A stretch of 64,000 nt of DNA from Tautonia sp040717455 (GTDB lineage: Bacteria; Planctomycetota; Planctomycetia; Isosphaerales; Isosphaeraceae), in NCBI RefSeq assembly GCF_040717455.1, contig NZ_JBFEFH010000009.1:151813-215812 (forward strand), in the 5' to 3' direction. Both the position numbers and the translations under genes were made by a program. Positions 51,747 to 61,224 of the stretch are shown piece after piece. Below the pieces are notes generated by a model. The model was given only the letters and a program-made list of their open reading frames with translations. It searched no databases and was not told the origin of the DNA. Every line of letters begins with the position of its first letter. The first letter of the stretch is position 1.

Positions 51747-52678
51747 CACGAAAGCTCCTTGGCGCCGACCTTCAGGAACAGCTCTTCCAGGCCTTCCTTG
51801 CGACGGCTGAACGACGCGACCCGCACCCCCGCCCCGACCAGTGCCGCCAGCAATCCGGCCGCCTGCTCGGCATCCCCTTGATAGGGCACCTCGAAGCTCG
51901 ACGCCCCCGTCTGCTCGACCCCCGAGGCCGCCGGGTCGGCAGCGACGATCCGGCGAAGGTCGTCGGCCTGGCCGCCGATGACCTCGATCACCAGCATGCC
52001 GCCGCCCATCACCCGGTTCCGCACCTCGTCGACCGTGCCGCTGACGACCATCCGGCCGCGTTCCATGATGGCGACCGACGTGCAGAACTCGGTCATCTCG
52101 GCCAGGATGTGCGAGGAGATCAGGACCGTCTTCCCCTCGGCCGACAGCCGCTTCAAGACGTTCTTCAGGTCGATCCGGCCGCGAGGATCCACCCCGCTGG
52201 CCGGCTCGTCGAGCAGGAGGACCTTCGGGTCGGAGATCAAGGTCTTCGCCAGCATCACCCGCTGCCGCATGCCGCGAGACAGGGTGGCGACCATCTCGTT
52301 CTTCTTCTCGGGCAGGCTGACCAGGTCGAGCGACCGGTCGATCATGGCGTTCCGGTCGTGCCTCGGGATGCCGTAACTGGAGGCGAACAGGTCGAGGAAC
52401 TCCCAGACCTTCAGGTCGTCGTACATCGGGGGGAAGTCCGGCATGAAGGCGACCGCCCGGCAGGCGTCCCGCGGCCGCTCGCGCATGTCGACCCCGGCCA
52501 GGTTGATCTCGCCGTAGGTCGGCTCGATCAGGCCGAGGATCGCCCGCATGGTGGTGGTCTTGCCCGCGCCGTTCGGGCCGATCAGGCCGCAGACCTCGCC
52601 CGGCCCGACCTCCAGCGACAGGTCGTGCACGGCGCAGACCGTGTCGTAATCGACCCGAAGGTCCTTGACGTGAATCAT
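51746..52678 (-). CDS. ABC transporter ATP-binding protein
   Basis: 310 residues from ATG 52678 (MIHVKDLRVDY); the frame is open upstream to start codons at 52753 and 52774, but those add a non-conserved Arg-rich leader. Walker A GPNGAGKTT, signature LSRGMRQRV, Walker B VLLLDEPASGVD and H-loop SSHILAE are all intact. A domain of about 80 residues follows the ATPase core, as in drug and polysaccharide exporters. It forms a unit with the permease it overlaps by one base. Confidence 0.92.
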   Translation of the reverse strand: MIHVKDLRVDYDTVCAVHDLSLEVGPGEVCGLIGPNGAGKTTTMRAILGLIEPTYGEINLAGVDMRERPRDACRAVAFMPDFPPMYDDLKVWEFLDLFASSYGIPRHDRNAMIDRSLDLVSLPEKKNEMVATLSRGMRQRVMLAKTLISDPKVLLLDEPASGVDPRGRIDLKNVLKRLSAEGKTVLISSHILAEMTEFCTSVAIMERGRMVVSGTVDEVRNRVMGGGMLVIEVIGGQADDLRRIVAADPAASGVEQTGASSFEVPYQGDAEQAAGLLAALVGAGVRVASFSRRKEGLEELFLKVGAKELS

Positions 52679-52847
52679 CCCCGAGGTGCTCCGGATCGCT
52701 TCGTCATCCCGGCCGCCGACGCTACGGTATGGCCACCGGCGGAGACTGTCCATAGGATGACGGACATCATTCATTCGCTCGCTTGCGTTTCGAGGACGGC
52801 CGGGTGCCAGGGCCCTGTTGCCGTCGATCATCCGGAGCCCCCTCGCG

Positions 52848-53765
52848 ATGAAGCTCGGCTTCAATACCGCCATCGTCCCCGACCTGTCGCTCGAACAGGT
52901 GCTCGACCTCGCCCGCGACCAGGGGTTCTCGTGCATCGAGGCCTGCTGCTGGCCCCCCGGCAAGGCCGAGCGCCGCTACGCCGGGGTCACGCACATCGAC
53001 GTGGAGGGCCTCGACGCCGACGGCATCCGGCGCATCCAGGCCCTCTGCTCCTCGAAGGGGGTTTCGCTCTCGTCGCTCGGATATTATCCGAACGTCCTGC
53101 AGCCCGACCGCGAGCAGGGCGAGCGGGAGATCGCCCACCTGCGCCGGGTGATCGAGGCATCCGCCGCGCTCGGGGTCAACGTGGTGACGACCTTCGTCGG
53201 CCGCGACCCCGGCCTGTCGGTCGACGAGAACTGGCCCCGGTTCCTCGACGTCTGGCGGCCGTTGATCGCCCTGGCCGACGAGAAGGGGGTGAAGGTCGGC
53301 ATCGAGAACTGCCCGATGATCTTCACCCGAGACGAGTGGCCGGGCGGGAAGAACCTGGCCACCACCCCGGCCATCTGGCGCCGGATGTTCGAGGACATCC
53401 CCAGCCCCAACTTCGGCCTGAACTACGATCCGTCGCACTTCATCTGGCAGATGGTCGACTACATCGCCCCGATCTACGAGTTCAAGGACCGCCTGCACCA
53501 CGTCCACGCCAAGGACGCCCGGATCGACCGTGCAAAGCTGAACGAGCACGGCATCATGGGCTACCCGAACCTCTGGCATACGCCCAAGATCCCCGGCCTG
53601 GGGGACGTGGACTGGGGGCGTTACTTCGGGGCCCTCTCCGACGTCGGGTATGACGGGCCGGTCGCCATCGAGGTCGAGGACCGCGCCTTCGAGGGCTCGC
53701 TCGAAAAACGGAAGGAGTCGCTGATCATTGCCCGCCGCCACCTCATCCAGTTCCTCGCCGGCTGA
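52848..53765 (+). CDS. sugar phosphate isomerase/epimerase (xylose isomerase-like TIM barrel)
   Basis: 305 residues from ATG 52848. AP endonuclease 2 / xylose-isomerase-like barrel: MKLGFNTAIVPDLSLEQ, VKVGIENCPM (metal Glu), NFGLNYDPSHFIW (Asp/His), HHVHAKDARI (His) and VAIEVEDRAFEG (Glu), a complete divalent-metal set. It probably isomerises or epimerises a sugar, keto-sugar or inosose. The end overlaps the start of the next glycosyltransferase gene by 38 bp, so the two are likely co-expressed. Confidence 0.9.
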   Translation: MKLGFNTAIVPDLSLEQVLDLARDQGFSCIEACCWPPGKAERRYAGVTHIDVEGLDADGIRRIQALCSSKGVSLSSLGYYPNVLQPDREQGEREIAHLRRVIEASAALGVNVVTTFVGRDPGLSVDENWPRFLDVWRPLIALADEKGVKVGIENCPMIFTRDEWPGGKNLATTPAIWRRMFEDIPSPNFGLNYDPSHFIWQMVDYIAPIYEFKDRLHHVHAKDARIDRAKLNEHGIMGYPNLWHTPKIPGLGDVDWGRYFGALSDVGYDGPVAIEVEDRAFEGSLEKRKESLIIARRHLIQFLAG

Positions 53766-54786
53766 GCCGAACGGTCCGCCGATCGACCTGTCGATCCTGA
53801 TCCCCGTGAAGGACGAGGCCGAGAACGTCGGGCCGCTCCACGCCGAGATCGCCGGGGCGCTCGGGCCGCTCCCCCTGCGCTTCGAGGTCATCTTCGTCGA
53901 CGACGGCTCGACCGACGGAACCGCCGGCCGCCTGCGGGCGATCCAGGAGAAGGACCCGGAGCACGTCCGGATCGCCTTCCTGCGGACCAACTGCGGGCAG
54001 ACGGCCGCGCTGTCGGCCGCGATGGATCTGGCCCGCGGCGAGGTCCTCGTGCCGATGGACGGCGACGGCCAGAACGACCCGGGCGACATCCCGAGGCTCT
54101 TGGAGAAGCTCGACGAGGGGTTCGACGTCGTCTCCGGCTGGCGACGCGACCGCAAGGACAAGTGGCTGACCCGCCGGGTGCCCTCGCAGATCGCCAACCG
54201 GCTGGTGGCGCGGCTCTCCCGGGTCCCCTTGCACGACTTCGGCTGCACGCTCAAGGCGTATCGGCGGAGGGTCCTGCGCGGGGTCCGGCTCTATGGGGAG
54301 ATGCACCGCTTCATCCCCGTCTTCGCCTCGTGGCAAGGGGCGAGGGTGGCCGAGCTGGTCGTCAACCATCGCCCCCGGCAGGCCGGGCGGACGAAGTACG
54401 GACTGGGGCGGACGTTCAACGTCGTGCTCGACCTGATCCTGATCCGCTTCTATCAGCGCTACGCCCAGCGGCCGATCCACTTCTTCGGCCGGGTCGGCCT
54501 GTATGCGTTGGCGGCGAGCGTCGCGGCCTTCGGATTGATGGTCTTCTACAAGTATGGCTATCCGGCGATCGGTTTCCCGAAGAAGGATTTCGTCGAGACC
54601 CCCCTGCCCCAGGTGGCGGTCACCTTCTTCCTGGCCGGGGTGCAGTTGATCGTGACGGGCGTGGTGGCCGAGATGGTGATGCGGACCTATTACGAGTCGC
54701 AGGGCAAGCCGACGTACCTGCTCGGCGAGGTCCTGCAAGGACCGACGGTCAGCGATCGGCCGGGGCCGCCTGCGAGACCCGACTGA
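53728..54786 (+). CDS. GT2 family glycosyltransferase (dolichyl/undecaprenyl-phosphate sugar synthase-like)
   Basis: 352 residues from TTG 53728, with AAGGAG about ten bases upstream. GT-A fold: IPVKDEAENVGPL, FVDDGSTDGT, and the metal-binding DGDGQ in VPMDGDGQNDPGDIPRLLE. Two C-terminal membrane helices (about 255-280 and 290-320) anchor it, as in ArnC/GtrB-type enzymes that transfer a sugar from a nucleotide donor to a lipid phosphate. The convergent gene at 54749-55834 overlaps its end by 38 bp. Confidence 0.88.
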   Translation: MPAATSSSSSPAEPNGPPIDLSILIPVKDEAENVGPLHAEIAGALGPLPLRFEVIFVDDGSTDGTAGRLRAIQEKDPEHVRIAFLRTNCGQTAALSAAMDLARGEVLVPMDGDGQNDPGDIPRLLEKLDEGFDVVSGWRRDRKDKWLTRRVPSQIANRLVARLSRVPLHDFGCTLKAYRRRVLRGVRLYGEMHRFIPVFASWQGARVAELVVNHRPRQAGRTKYGLGRTFNVVLDLILIRFYQRYAQRPIHFFGRVGLYALAASVAAFGLMVFYKYGYPAIGFPKKDFVETPLPQVAVTFFLAGVQLIVTGVVAEMVMRTYYESQGKPTYLLGEVLQGPTVSDRPGPPARPD

Positions 54787-55834
54787 CCGGACCCGGGCCG
54801 GGGGGGAGGGACGAGCCGGCCCCACCCTTCCCGTTCGGGGTGTCCTCGTTGCCCATCTGCGTCTGGGTCAGCTCCCGGACCTGCCCGGCGTTGGCCAGGT
54901 AGACGAACAGGGCGATCAGGGCCCCGAGGAACTGCGCGACGCGGAAGGCCATCATCGTGACCGCCCCGCCGTCGTAGTCGGCCAGCCTGAACAGGACGCC
55001 GCTGATCTGCTCCGAGACGCCGAGCGCCCCGAACGGCAGGGGGATGGCCGTGCTGAAGAGGACCAGCGGGACGATCAGGAAGTGCTGCGCCAGGCCCGGC
55101 ACATCGGGGAAGATGGCCCGGCCGATGTAGATGAACGCGAAGATGTTCAGGACGTGCGTCAGCGACGACATCACCACCGTGCCCACGACCACGTCCATCC
55201 GGCGCCGGTAGGCCGAGCCCATCACGGCCAGCTCGTGCAGGGCCGCCGCGAACTTCCGGCGGTGGGCGAACCGCTCGGCCAGCGGACGATACAAGGGGGG
55301 GGCGAACGCCACCGCCATCACGCCGATGACCGCGACCGACATGAACACCGCGGCGCCGATCAGGCGACGGACCGGGGCCTCGACCTCGTCCCAGGCGAAG
55401 GCCCCGACCGCCATCGCCAGCAGGAACATGCCGAGCAGGCCGATCATCCGGTCGATCGCCACCGAGGCCACCGCCTGGGTCTTGCGCGACTGCTCGCGCA
55501 TCAGGTAGGCTGCCTTGACGAAGTCCCCCCCGACCGCCCCCGGGATGACCATGTTGAACAAAAGCCCGATGAAGCCCAGCCGCAAGGCGTCGCGCACCCG
55601 GAACGGCAGGCCGAGCGCCCGGACGAGCACATACCAGCGGAGGAAGGCCAGCAATGCCCCGCTGAAGTAGAGCGCGAAGCCGACGGCGAACAGGCCGTAG
55701 TTGATCTTGCGGTCGAGCACCTCGGCGACCTGGTCGCGGTTCGTCCAGAGCGCGAGGCTGAGCAACCCCAGCCCGATCGACAGGCGGACCACATAGCCGA
55801 TGATCAGGCGGACGGTGCGCTTGGGAGGCGTCAT
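54749..55834 (-). CDS. flippase-like membrane protein (UPF0104 / lysylphosphatidylglycerol synthase TM region family)
   Basis: 361 residues from ATG 55834. Eight or so membrane helices with family motifs GLLFNMVIPGAVGGDFVKAAYL and PLPFGALGVSEQISGVLF. Relatives include AglD and the transmembrane part of MprF; members are thought to move or modify lipid-linked sugars or phospholipids in the inner membrane. Next to a GT2 lipid-carrier glycosyltransferase and a GT39-like enzyme it probably belongs to one lipid-linked glycosylation pathway. The 3' end overlaps the GT2 gene by 38 bp. Confidence 0.87.
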   Translation of the reverse strand: MTPPKRTVRLIIGYVVRLSIGLGLLSLALWTNRDQVAEVLDRKINYGLFAVGFALYFSGALLAFLRWYVLVRALGLPFRVRDALRLGFIGLLFNMVIPGAVGGDFVKAAYLMREQSRKTQAVASVAIDRMIGLLGMFLLAMAVGAFAWDEVEAPVRRLIGAAVFMSVAVIGVMAVAFAPPLYRPLAERFAHRRKFAAALHELAVMGSAYRRRMDVVVGTVVMSSLTHVLNIFAFIYIGRAIFPDVPGLAQHFLIVPLVLFSTAIPLPFGALGVSEQISGVLFRLADYDGGAVTMMAFRVAQFLGALIALFVYLANAGQVRELTQTQMGNEDTPNGKGGAGSSLPPGPGPVSRVSQAAPADR

Positions 55835-56016
55835 GCGGCTTCTCGTCGGCGGCGAAACGGGGACGACAGGGCGTCGGACGACGCTTTGGAGCAAACGTAG
55901 TGAAGCCCGGCAATTGTGTCAACCAGAGCTGAATGGACCAGCCAAGGCGGCTCGGCGTCCGAGGACCCCGACCCGGGCCTCGGCGATCGCCCAGTCCTGA
56001 CGAGGTTCGAGGCCCG

Positions 56017-57528
56017 ATGCCCATGACCCGATCCGACCGCCTCTGGCTTGCCCTGATCATGGTCATTGTCCTCGCCTGGCAAGTCCCCCTGTTCGGGCGC
56101 ACGAAGGCCGGGCAGGATGAGAACTTCTACGGCGTGCCCGGCATGATGATCCTGCGGACCGGCCTGCCCCAGATCCCGTACATCCCGTCGCGGGACCCGG
56201 AGACGATCTACTACCACTCCGACGAGGTCCTCTACACCCTGCCCCCGCTCGGGTTCTACCTGGAAGCGGCCGTCCACCTGGTCCTGGGAGACGGCCTCGG
56301 CCCGGCCCGGATGGCGTCGATGATCGCGGGATTGGTGGCGGTTTTGATCGTCTGCGACCTGGCCCGGCGCTGGTCGGGGTCGAGGCGGGCGGCCCTGCTG
56401 GCGGCGGCCAGCTACCTGTTCTCGCGGGCCTTCCTCTTCCCGGCCACGACCGCCCGGCCCGACATGGCGGCGATCGCCTTCGGCCTGGGGGCCGTCTGGT
56501 CGGTCTCCCGGGACGACCGACGGTGGCGAGACGTGGTGCTCGGCGGGGCATTGGCGGGCCTGAGCATGCTCTGCCACCCGCTCGGCCTGGTGCCGACGGC
56601 GCAGGTCGGGCTGGCCCTGCTCGTCGGCAATCGATGCTGGAAACGGAAGCTGGGCGAGGCGACGGCCTATTCGGTCGTCGCCCTGGCGGCCTTCGGGCTC
56701 TGGTTGCCGATGATCGCGCTGCACCCGGAGCTGTTCCGGATCCAGTTCGGCGGCAATGTCCTCGATCGCGCCGGGCCGGGGCTGGGGGAGACGATCCTGG
56801 CCTTGCCTGGCGTGGTGGCCTTCCAAAGCTGGAACGCCTTCGACCACGTCGGCCCGATCCAGGGGGGGCTGTACGGCCTCGGCACGCTCTGGCTGATGCG
56901 AGAGGTGGGCCGGGGGGCGGATCGGGGGCGATTGCGGCGGGTTCTGTTCCATGCGGTGGCGGCGGTGGTGCTGCTGGTTTTGGTGATGGGGCGTCACCAT
57001 ATCCGGAACTACTACGGCTATCCGGCGGCCCTGCTCAGCGTGCCGGTGGGCCTGATGCTCGACCGGTTGGCGTCGCGGCTCGGGGCGAAGGTCGGCAGCA
57101 CGCGGGCGACGGCGATCGTGGCGGCGGCGCTGGTGCTGGCGATGGTGCCGGGTTCGGGGCTGCGGGTGCTGGGGGCGCATCTCCGGCACTGGGACGACCC
57201 GAATTACCGGGTCGGGCCGTTCGTCGACCGGATCGCGGCCGACCTACCCCCGGGGGCCCTCGTGGCCGCCGACGGGTCGTACGTGCTGGAGTTCTTCCTG
57301 CGGGATCGTCCCGTGGTCGAGGCGATCGTCGATCCGTTCTACTACAACGTGCGGCTCGAACCGTTCGAGTATGCCGTGTTCGGGCCGATCGGGCTGGAGC
57401 AGATCCGGCCGGAGATCGAGGGGCTTGAGCTGGTCAGGACTTACGGCGATCGAGATGACCCGTTCGGGCTGTACGCGGAGCTGTATCGGCGGGTCCGGGC
57501 GGATTCAGGCGAACGGTCGGAGCTGTGA
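56017..57528 (+). CDS. GT39/ArnT-like membrane glycosyltransferase
   Basis: 503 residues from ATG 56017. Family traits: a first helix followed by the periplasmic acidic motif QDENFYGVPGMM (the catalytic-type Asp-Glu of protein mannosyltransferase and ArnT relatives), ten or more hydrophobic helices and a soluble C-terminal domain of about 110 residues after residue 395. It should take a sugar from a polyprenyl-phosphate donor, such as the product of the GT2 enzyme next door, and attach it to lipid A or protein on the outer face of the membrane. The acceptor is unknown. Confidence 0.85.
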   Translation: MPMTRSDRLWLALIMVIVLAWQVPLFGRTKAGQDENFYGVPGMMILRTGLPQIPYIPSRDPETIYYHSDEVLYTLPPLGFYLEAAVHLVLGDGLGPARMASMIAGLVAVLIVCDLARRWSGSRRAALLAAASYLFSRAFLFPATTARPDMAAIAFGLGAVWSVSRDDRRWRDVVLGGALAGLSMLCHPLGLVPTAQVGLALLVGNRCWKRKLGEATAYSVVALAAFGLWLPMIALHPELFRIQFGGNVLDRAGPGLGETILALPGVVAFQSWNAFDHVGPIQGGLYGLGTLWLMREVGRGADRGRLRRVLFHAVAAVVLLVLVMGRHHIRNYYGYPAALLSVPVGLMLDRLASRLGAKVGSTRATAIVAAALVLAMVPGSGLRVLGAHLRHWDDPNYRVGPFVDRIAADLPPGALVAADGSYVLEFFLRDRPVVEAIVDPFYYNVRLEPFEYAVFGPIGLEQIRPEIEGLELVRTYGDRDDPFGLYAELYRRVRADSGERSEL

Positions 57529-57562
57529 TCCCGAGGTGTGCCCGACCCCAACGGCCGGTTGC

Positions 57563-58318
57563 TCAGAGCGCCGCGTCGTCGAGCGGGCCGTGTTGCAGGT
57601 GGCGTAGCAGGGCCTCGGCGTCGAAGCGGGAGATGCCCAGGGTGGTGGCGAGGGCGAAGTCGTCGAGCCCGGAATCGACCGGCATGCTGACGCGGGGCAG
57701 GAGGCGTCGGAGGCGATCGGGCAGCGGGGGCGCGGGGCAGCGGCGGCGATGCTCGGCCCAGGGGTCGCCCAGGCCGACGAAGCCGGGGTCGAGCCAGTAG
57801 GCGCGGCCCCCTTCGCGGAGCAATCGGGCGAACCAGGCCTCGAAGCTCGGGGCGATGATCCGGGGCGGGAGGCCGGTCAGGTCGTCGCCGGAGGCGAAGA
57901 TCGGGGCGTCGCCGCAGGGGAGCCAGCGATAGGCGAGGTCGATGCAGATGGTCTCGGCCTCGTTCGGGTTGCCCAGCTCGAACCAGCTCTCGGGCTGGAC
58001 GATCAGGCCGGGGACGCGGGCGAAGGGGACCATCGGCCCGATGGCGCCGATCGGATGCACGGCGGGGCCGGCCTCGGGGTAGAAGCCGTCGGAGAGCCGC
58101 AGCCAGGCGCGGAGCGACCGGGGGAGGGTGAAGCCGTGGCGGGCCTCCCAGTTGTCGATCGCGGCCGGAGGCACGGGGGTGCGCAGGGCCGAGGCCCCGT
58201 CGCCGATCGCGGCCAGGTGCTTCGGGGACGGCAGCCAGGACGGCGGCACGCCTGCGGCCCTCGCCCAGCTCCCGACGGCCTCTTCCAGGCGGTCTGTGGT
58301 GGCGGTGATCGGGCTCAT
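57563..58318 (-). CDS. SMI1/KNR4 family protein
   Basis: 251 residues from ATG 58318. An SMI1/KNR4 fold in the middle: PPAAIDNWEARHGFTLPRSL, AWLRLSDGF and FELGNPNEAETICIDL. The start overlaps the stop of miaB by four bases (ATGA), indicating translational coupling. SUKH-superfamily proteins often serve as immunity proteins to nucleic-acid toxins, but here there is no toxin gene nearby and the partner is a tRNA-modification gene. The C-terminal 60 residues are Leu/Arg/Asp-rich and helical. Confidence 0.85.
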   Translation of the reverse strand: MSPITATTDRLEEAVGSWARAAGVPPSWLPSPKHLAAIGDGASALRTPVPPAAIDNWEARHGFTLPRSLRAWLRLSDGFYPEAGPAVHPIGAIGPMVPFARVPGLIVQPESWFELGNPNEAETICIDLAYRWLPCGDAPIFASGDDLTGLPPRIIAPSFEAWFARLLREGGRAYWLDPGFVGLGDPWAEHRRRCPAPPLPDRLRRLLPRVSMPVDSGLDDFALATTLGISRFDAEALLRHLQHGPLDDAAL

Positions 58319-59784
58319 GACAGGGCGGCCTCCGCGACCGGGACCGATTCGGATTCCGAGGTCACGACCCGGCCGATGAGCGTGACGGCGCTGACCTGAT
58401 CGACCACGACCGGCAAGAGGTGGCCCGCCTGCCGCAGGTTGCCGGTGAAGACGACGATGCGGTCGCACGAGGTCCGGCCGGTCATCTGCGTGACGCCGAT
58501 GCCGCTCGGGTCATCCTCGCTTCGCTTGCCGGCCGCCTTGCTCGGCCCCTCGACCAGGACCTCGACGGTCTGGCCGATCAACGGGCGGTTGTCCTCGACG
58601 CTGATGGCGTTCTGGAGGGCGAGCAGCTCGAGGTTCCGGCGCTTCTTGACCTCCTCGGGCACGTCGTCGGCGAAGCGGTCGTCGGCCTTCGTGCCGGCCC
58701 GGGGGCTGTACTTGAAGATGAAGCTGTTCTTGAACCGGGAGCGTTCGACCAGCTCCATCGACTTCTGAAAGCTTGCCTCGGTCTCGCCGCAGAAGCCGAC
58801 GATGAAGTCGCTGGAGACGGCGCAGTCGGGGACCGTCTCCCGGATGCGGCCCATCATCTCGTCGTACTGGGCCACGGTATACAATCGCTTCATCCGCCTG
58901 AGGACCTCGTCACAACCGCTCTGCGCCGGGACGTGCAGATAGCGGCTGACCCTCCGCAAATCTCGGACCGCTTGCAGCAGGTCGTCGGTCATGTCGAGCG
59001 GGAAGTTGGTGACGAACTTCAGGCGGAGCAGGCCGTCGAGGTCGTGCAGGAGGGCGAGCAGGTCGGACAGGCGGGTGGTCCGGCCGTCGCCGTGGCGGTA
59101 GGTGTAACTGTTGACCGTCTGGCCGAGCAGGGTGATCTCCTTGACCCCCTGGGCGAGCAGGCGGCGGGCTTCCTCGACGATCAATTCGGGCGGTCGGCCC
59201 TGCTCGGGCCCCCGGACCGAGGGGACGATGCAGTAGGTGCAGAACTTGTCGCACCCCATCTGGATGCGGACGAACGCCTGGTGCGGGGTCGCCCCCTGGG
59301 GGGTCGGCTCGGGGGCGCGGTCGGGGTCGTAGGTGGGGAAGGTGTCGAGCACGTCGAGCGTCTTGCCGGCGTTGCGGGCCAGGCTGACGGCCATCTGGGG
59401 CTTCTGCTCAAGCTGGGCGGTCTGGAGCAGCTCGGAGACGCGGCCGATCTGGCCGGGGCCGACGACGAGGTCGACGTGGGGGGCGCGGTGGAGGATCTGC
59501 TTCTGGTCCTTCTGGGCCATGCAGCCGATGACGCCGATCTGGACGTCGGGCCGACGCTGCTTGAGGTGCTTGATGCGGCCCAGGGCGCTGTAAATCTTAT
59601 CCTCGGCGTGCTGCCGGACGGAGCAGGTGTTGTAAAGAATGGCGTCGGCCTGGTGCAGGTCGTCGGTCAGCTCGTAGCCGTCTCGGCGAAGCTGCGCCAC
59701 GATCAGCTCGCTGTCCAGCACGTTCATCTGGCAGCCGACCGTCTCGATATAGAGCGACTTGCGCGGCGTAGCCGGGTCCGACAT
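58315..59784 (-). CDS. miaB: tRNA-2-methylthio-N6-dimethylallyladenosine synthase MiaB
   Basis: 489 residues from ATG 59784. All three domains are present: N-terminal UPF0004 with cluster-binding Cys18, Cys54 and Cys88; radical-SAM core with CDKFCTYC (Cys178/182/185); and a C-terminal TRAM domain (QTVEVLVEGPSKAAGKRSED). It adds the methylthio group to i6A37 of tRNAs reading U-starting codons, using two 4Fe-4S clusters and S-adenosylmethionine. Starts in 383 bp of DNA downstream of fmt; -10-like TAGAAT (59888-59883) lies about 100 bp upstream. Confidence 0.96.
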   Translation of the reverse strand: MSDPATPRKSLYIETVGCQMNVLDSELIVAQLRRDGYELTDDLHQADAILYNTCSVRQHAEDKIYSALGRIKHLKQRRPDVQIGVIGCMAQKDQKQILHRAPHVDLVVGPGQIGRVSELLQTAQLEQKPQMAVSLARNAGKTLDVLDTFPTYDPDRAPEPTPQGATPHQAFVRIQMGCDKFCTYCIVPSVRGPEQGRPPELIVEEARRLLAQGVKEITLLGQTVNSYTYRHGDGRTTRLSDLLALLHDLDGLLRLKFVTNFPLDMTDDLLQAVRDLRRVSRYLHVPAQSGCDEVLRRMKRLYTVAQYDEMMGRIRETVPDCAVSSDFIVGFCGETEASFQKSMELVERSRFKNSFIFKYSPRAGTKADDRFADDVPEEVKKRRNLELLALQNAISVEDNRPLIGQTVEVLVEGPSKAAGKRSEDDPSGIGVTQMTGRTSCDRIVVFTGNLRQAGHLLPVVVDQVSAVTLIGRVVTSESESVPVAEAALS

Positions 59785-60139
59785 GGTCAGGCTCCGGTCC
59801 GAAGGGCACAACCGCCCGACGGCTTGCGAGGGGCCAGGGAACTGCTGTGCCGACGGTTGCGATCGTCGGCGAAAGAGTTCCCATTCTAACGGAGAGGGAC
59901 GGGGTTTGGAAACGTGGGTCCGCGGTCCTCGAGGGCGTCCGGGCCGGCAAAAGGGGCGGGAGGGGAATCAGGCGGGATCGTCCCTGGTGGGCAAGGCCGG
60001 GGTCCGGCCTTCGGGTCGTCCAAATACTCTACGAGATGCCCGGATTCCTGACAACCGGTTCTTCCGGGGATTCGGGGGGATTGCACGATGCCGAAGGAAT
60101 CGGGGGCGTCGGAGCAATGAGGGGCATCGGAGCCGGCGA
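59785..60139. other. miaB upstream region, no gene
   Basis: 355 bp between the repeat behind fmt and the miaB start. It probably holds the miaB promoter (a TAGAAT-like hexamer reading leftward at 59888-59883, with only a weak -35). No gene was recognised; open frames here are short and Arg/Gly-rich. Confidence 0.45.
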
Positions 60140-60171
60140 GGTGCGTCTTCGAGGACTCGACGGCACCCTAC
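60140..60171. repeat. copy of the 32-bp dispersed repeat at the 3' end of fmt
   Basis: Differs at only three positions from the perfect pair at 62.5-62.7 kb. It begins GGTGCGTCTTCGAGGACTCG and ends CACCCTAC. The fmt stop codon (60168-60170) lies inside the repeat. It may serve as a transcription end point or be an insertion that replaced the original 3' end. Confidence 0.75.
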
Positions 60172-61160
60172 GGGAGGGCTGGGGATTCGGGGCCGAGGAG
60201 GTCGCCGGGGCGGACGGCGTGCCCCCGGAGGAAGGCGTCGACCGGCATCGGCTTCTTGCCGGGGACCTGGACGAACCAGAGGCGGACGGCGCCGGAGCCG
60301 GCGGCGACCACCAATCCCGGACCCGATCCCGAGGCGTCGGCCACGATCACCCGGCCCGGCTCCCCCTGCCCTTCGACGACGCTTGAGCGGTGGACGATCA
60401 AGCGAACGGGCTTCTTCTCGGGGTCGGACGGGTGCCAGTGGGTCGAGGCGGTCGGCCAGGGCTGCATGGCCCGGACGAGGTTGTGGACGTCCTGCGCGGG
60501 GCGGGACCAGTCGATGAGGCCGTCGTCCTTGCGGAGCTTCGGGGCCTTGGTGGCCTGGGCGGTCTCCTGGGGGATGACCTCGGCGCTGCCGGCGGCGAGG
60601 GCGTCGATCGCCTCGACGATCAAAGGGGCGCCGAGCCGGGCGAGCCGGGCCTCAAGCTCCCCGGCGGTCTCGTCGCGGGCGATCGGGGTGCGGGCGACGG
60701 CGATCATGCCGCCGGCGTCGACGCGGGGGGACATGAGGATGACGGTCACGCCCGACTCGGTCTCCCCCCGCTGGATGGCCCGGGCGACCGGGGCGGCGCC
60801 GCGGTACTTCGGGAGGATCGAGCCGTGGAGGTTGATCCCCCCCATCGGCGGCACGCCGAGCAGCTCGGCCGAGAGGATCTGGCCGTAGGCGGCGGTGACG
60901 AGCAGGTCGGGCCGCAGGGACCGGACCAGCTCGACCCCCTCGGGGGCGTTGACGTCCTCCGGCTGCTCGACCCGCACGCCCTGGCGGATCGCCTCCTGCT
61001 TGATCGGGCTCGGGATCAGCTCCTGCTTGCGCCCCTGGGGGCGGTCGGGCTGGGTGACGAGGGCGACGACCTCGTGCCCGGTCTTGAGCAGGGCCTGGAA
61101 GGTCGGCAGGGCGAAATCCTTCGTGCCGAGCATCACGATCCGGACGGCGGGGGCGGCCAT
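60168..61160 (-). CDS. fmt: methionyl-tRNA formyltransferase
   Basis: 330 residues from ATG 61160 (an upstream ATG at 61175 adds five residues). Catalytic set in place: Asn110 and His112 in INLHGSILPKYRG, and Asp148 in SPRVDAG. The N-terminal hydrolase-like domain is followed by the C-terminal OB-type tRNA-binding domain (VRLIVHRSSVVEGQGEPG). It formylates initiator Met-tRNA with 10-formyl-tetrahydrofolate. It follows def by 64 bp in the same direction, the classic def-fmt pair. The stop lies in a dispersed repeat. Confidence 0.96.
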   Translation of the reverse strand: MAAPAVRIVMLGTKDFALPTFQALLKTGHEVVALVTQPDRPQGRKQELIPSPIKQEAIRQGVRVEQPEDVNAPEGVELVRSLRPDLLVTAAYGQILSAELLGVPPMGGINLHGSILPKYRGAAPVARAIQRGETESGVTVILMSPRVDAGGMIAVARTPIARDETAGELEARLARLGAPLIVEAIDALAAGSAEVIPQETAQATKAPKLRKDDGLIDWSRPAQDVHNLVRAMQPWPTASTHWHPSDPEKKPVRLIVHRSSVVEGQGEPGRVIVADASGSGPGLVVAAGSGAVRLWFVQVPGKKPMPVDAFLRGHAVRPGDLLGPESPALP

Positions 61161-61224
61161 GAGGGGGAATCCCAAGGGGTTCGTTCGAAAGCGGATCTGT
61201 CAAGCGAGGCCAGGTTCGGGCGAT

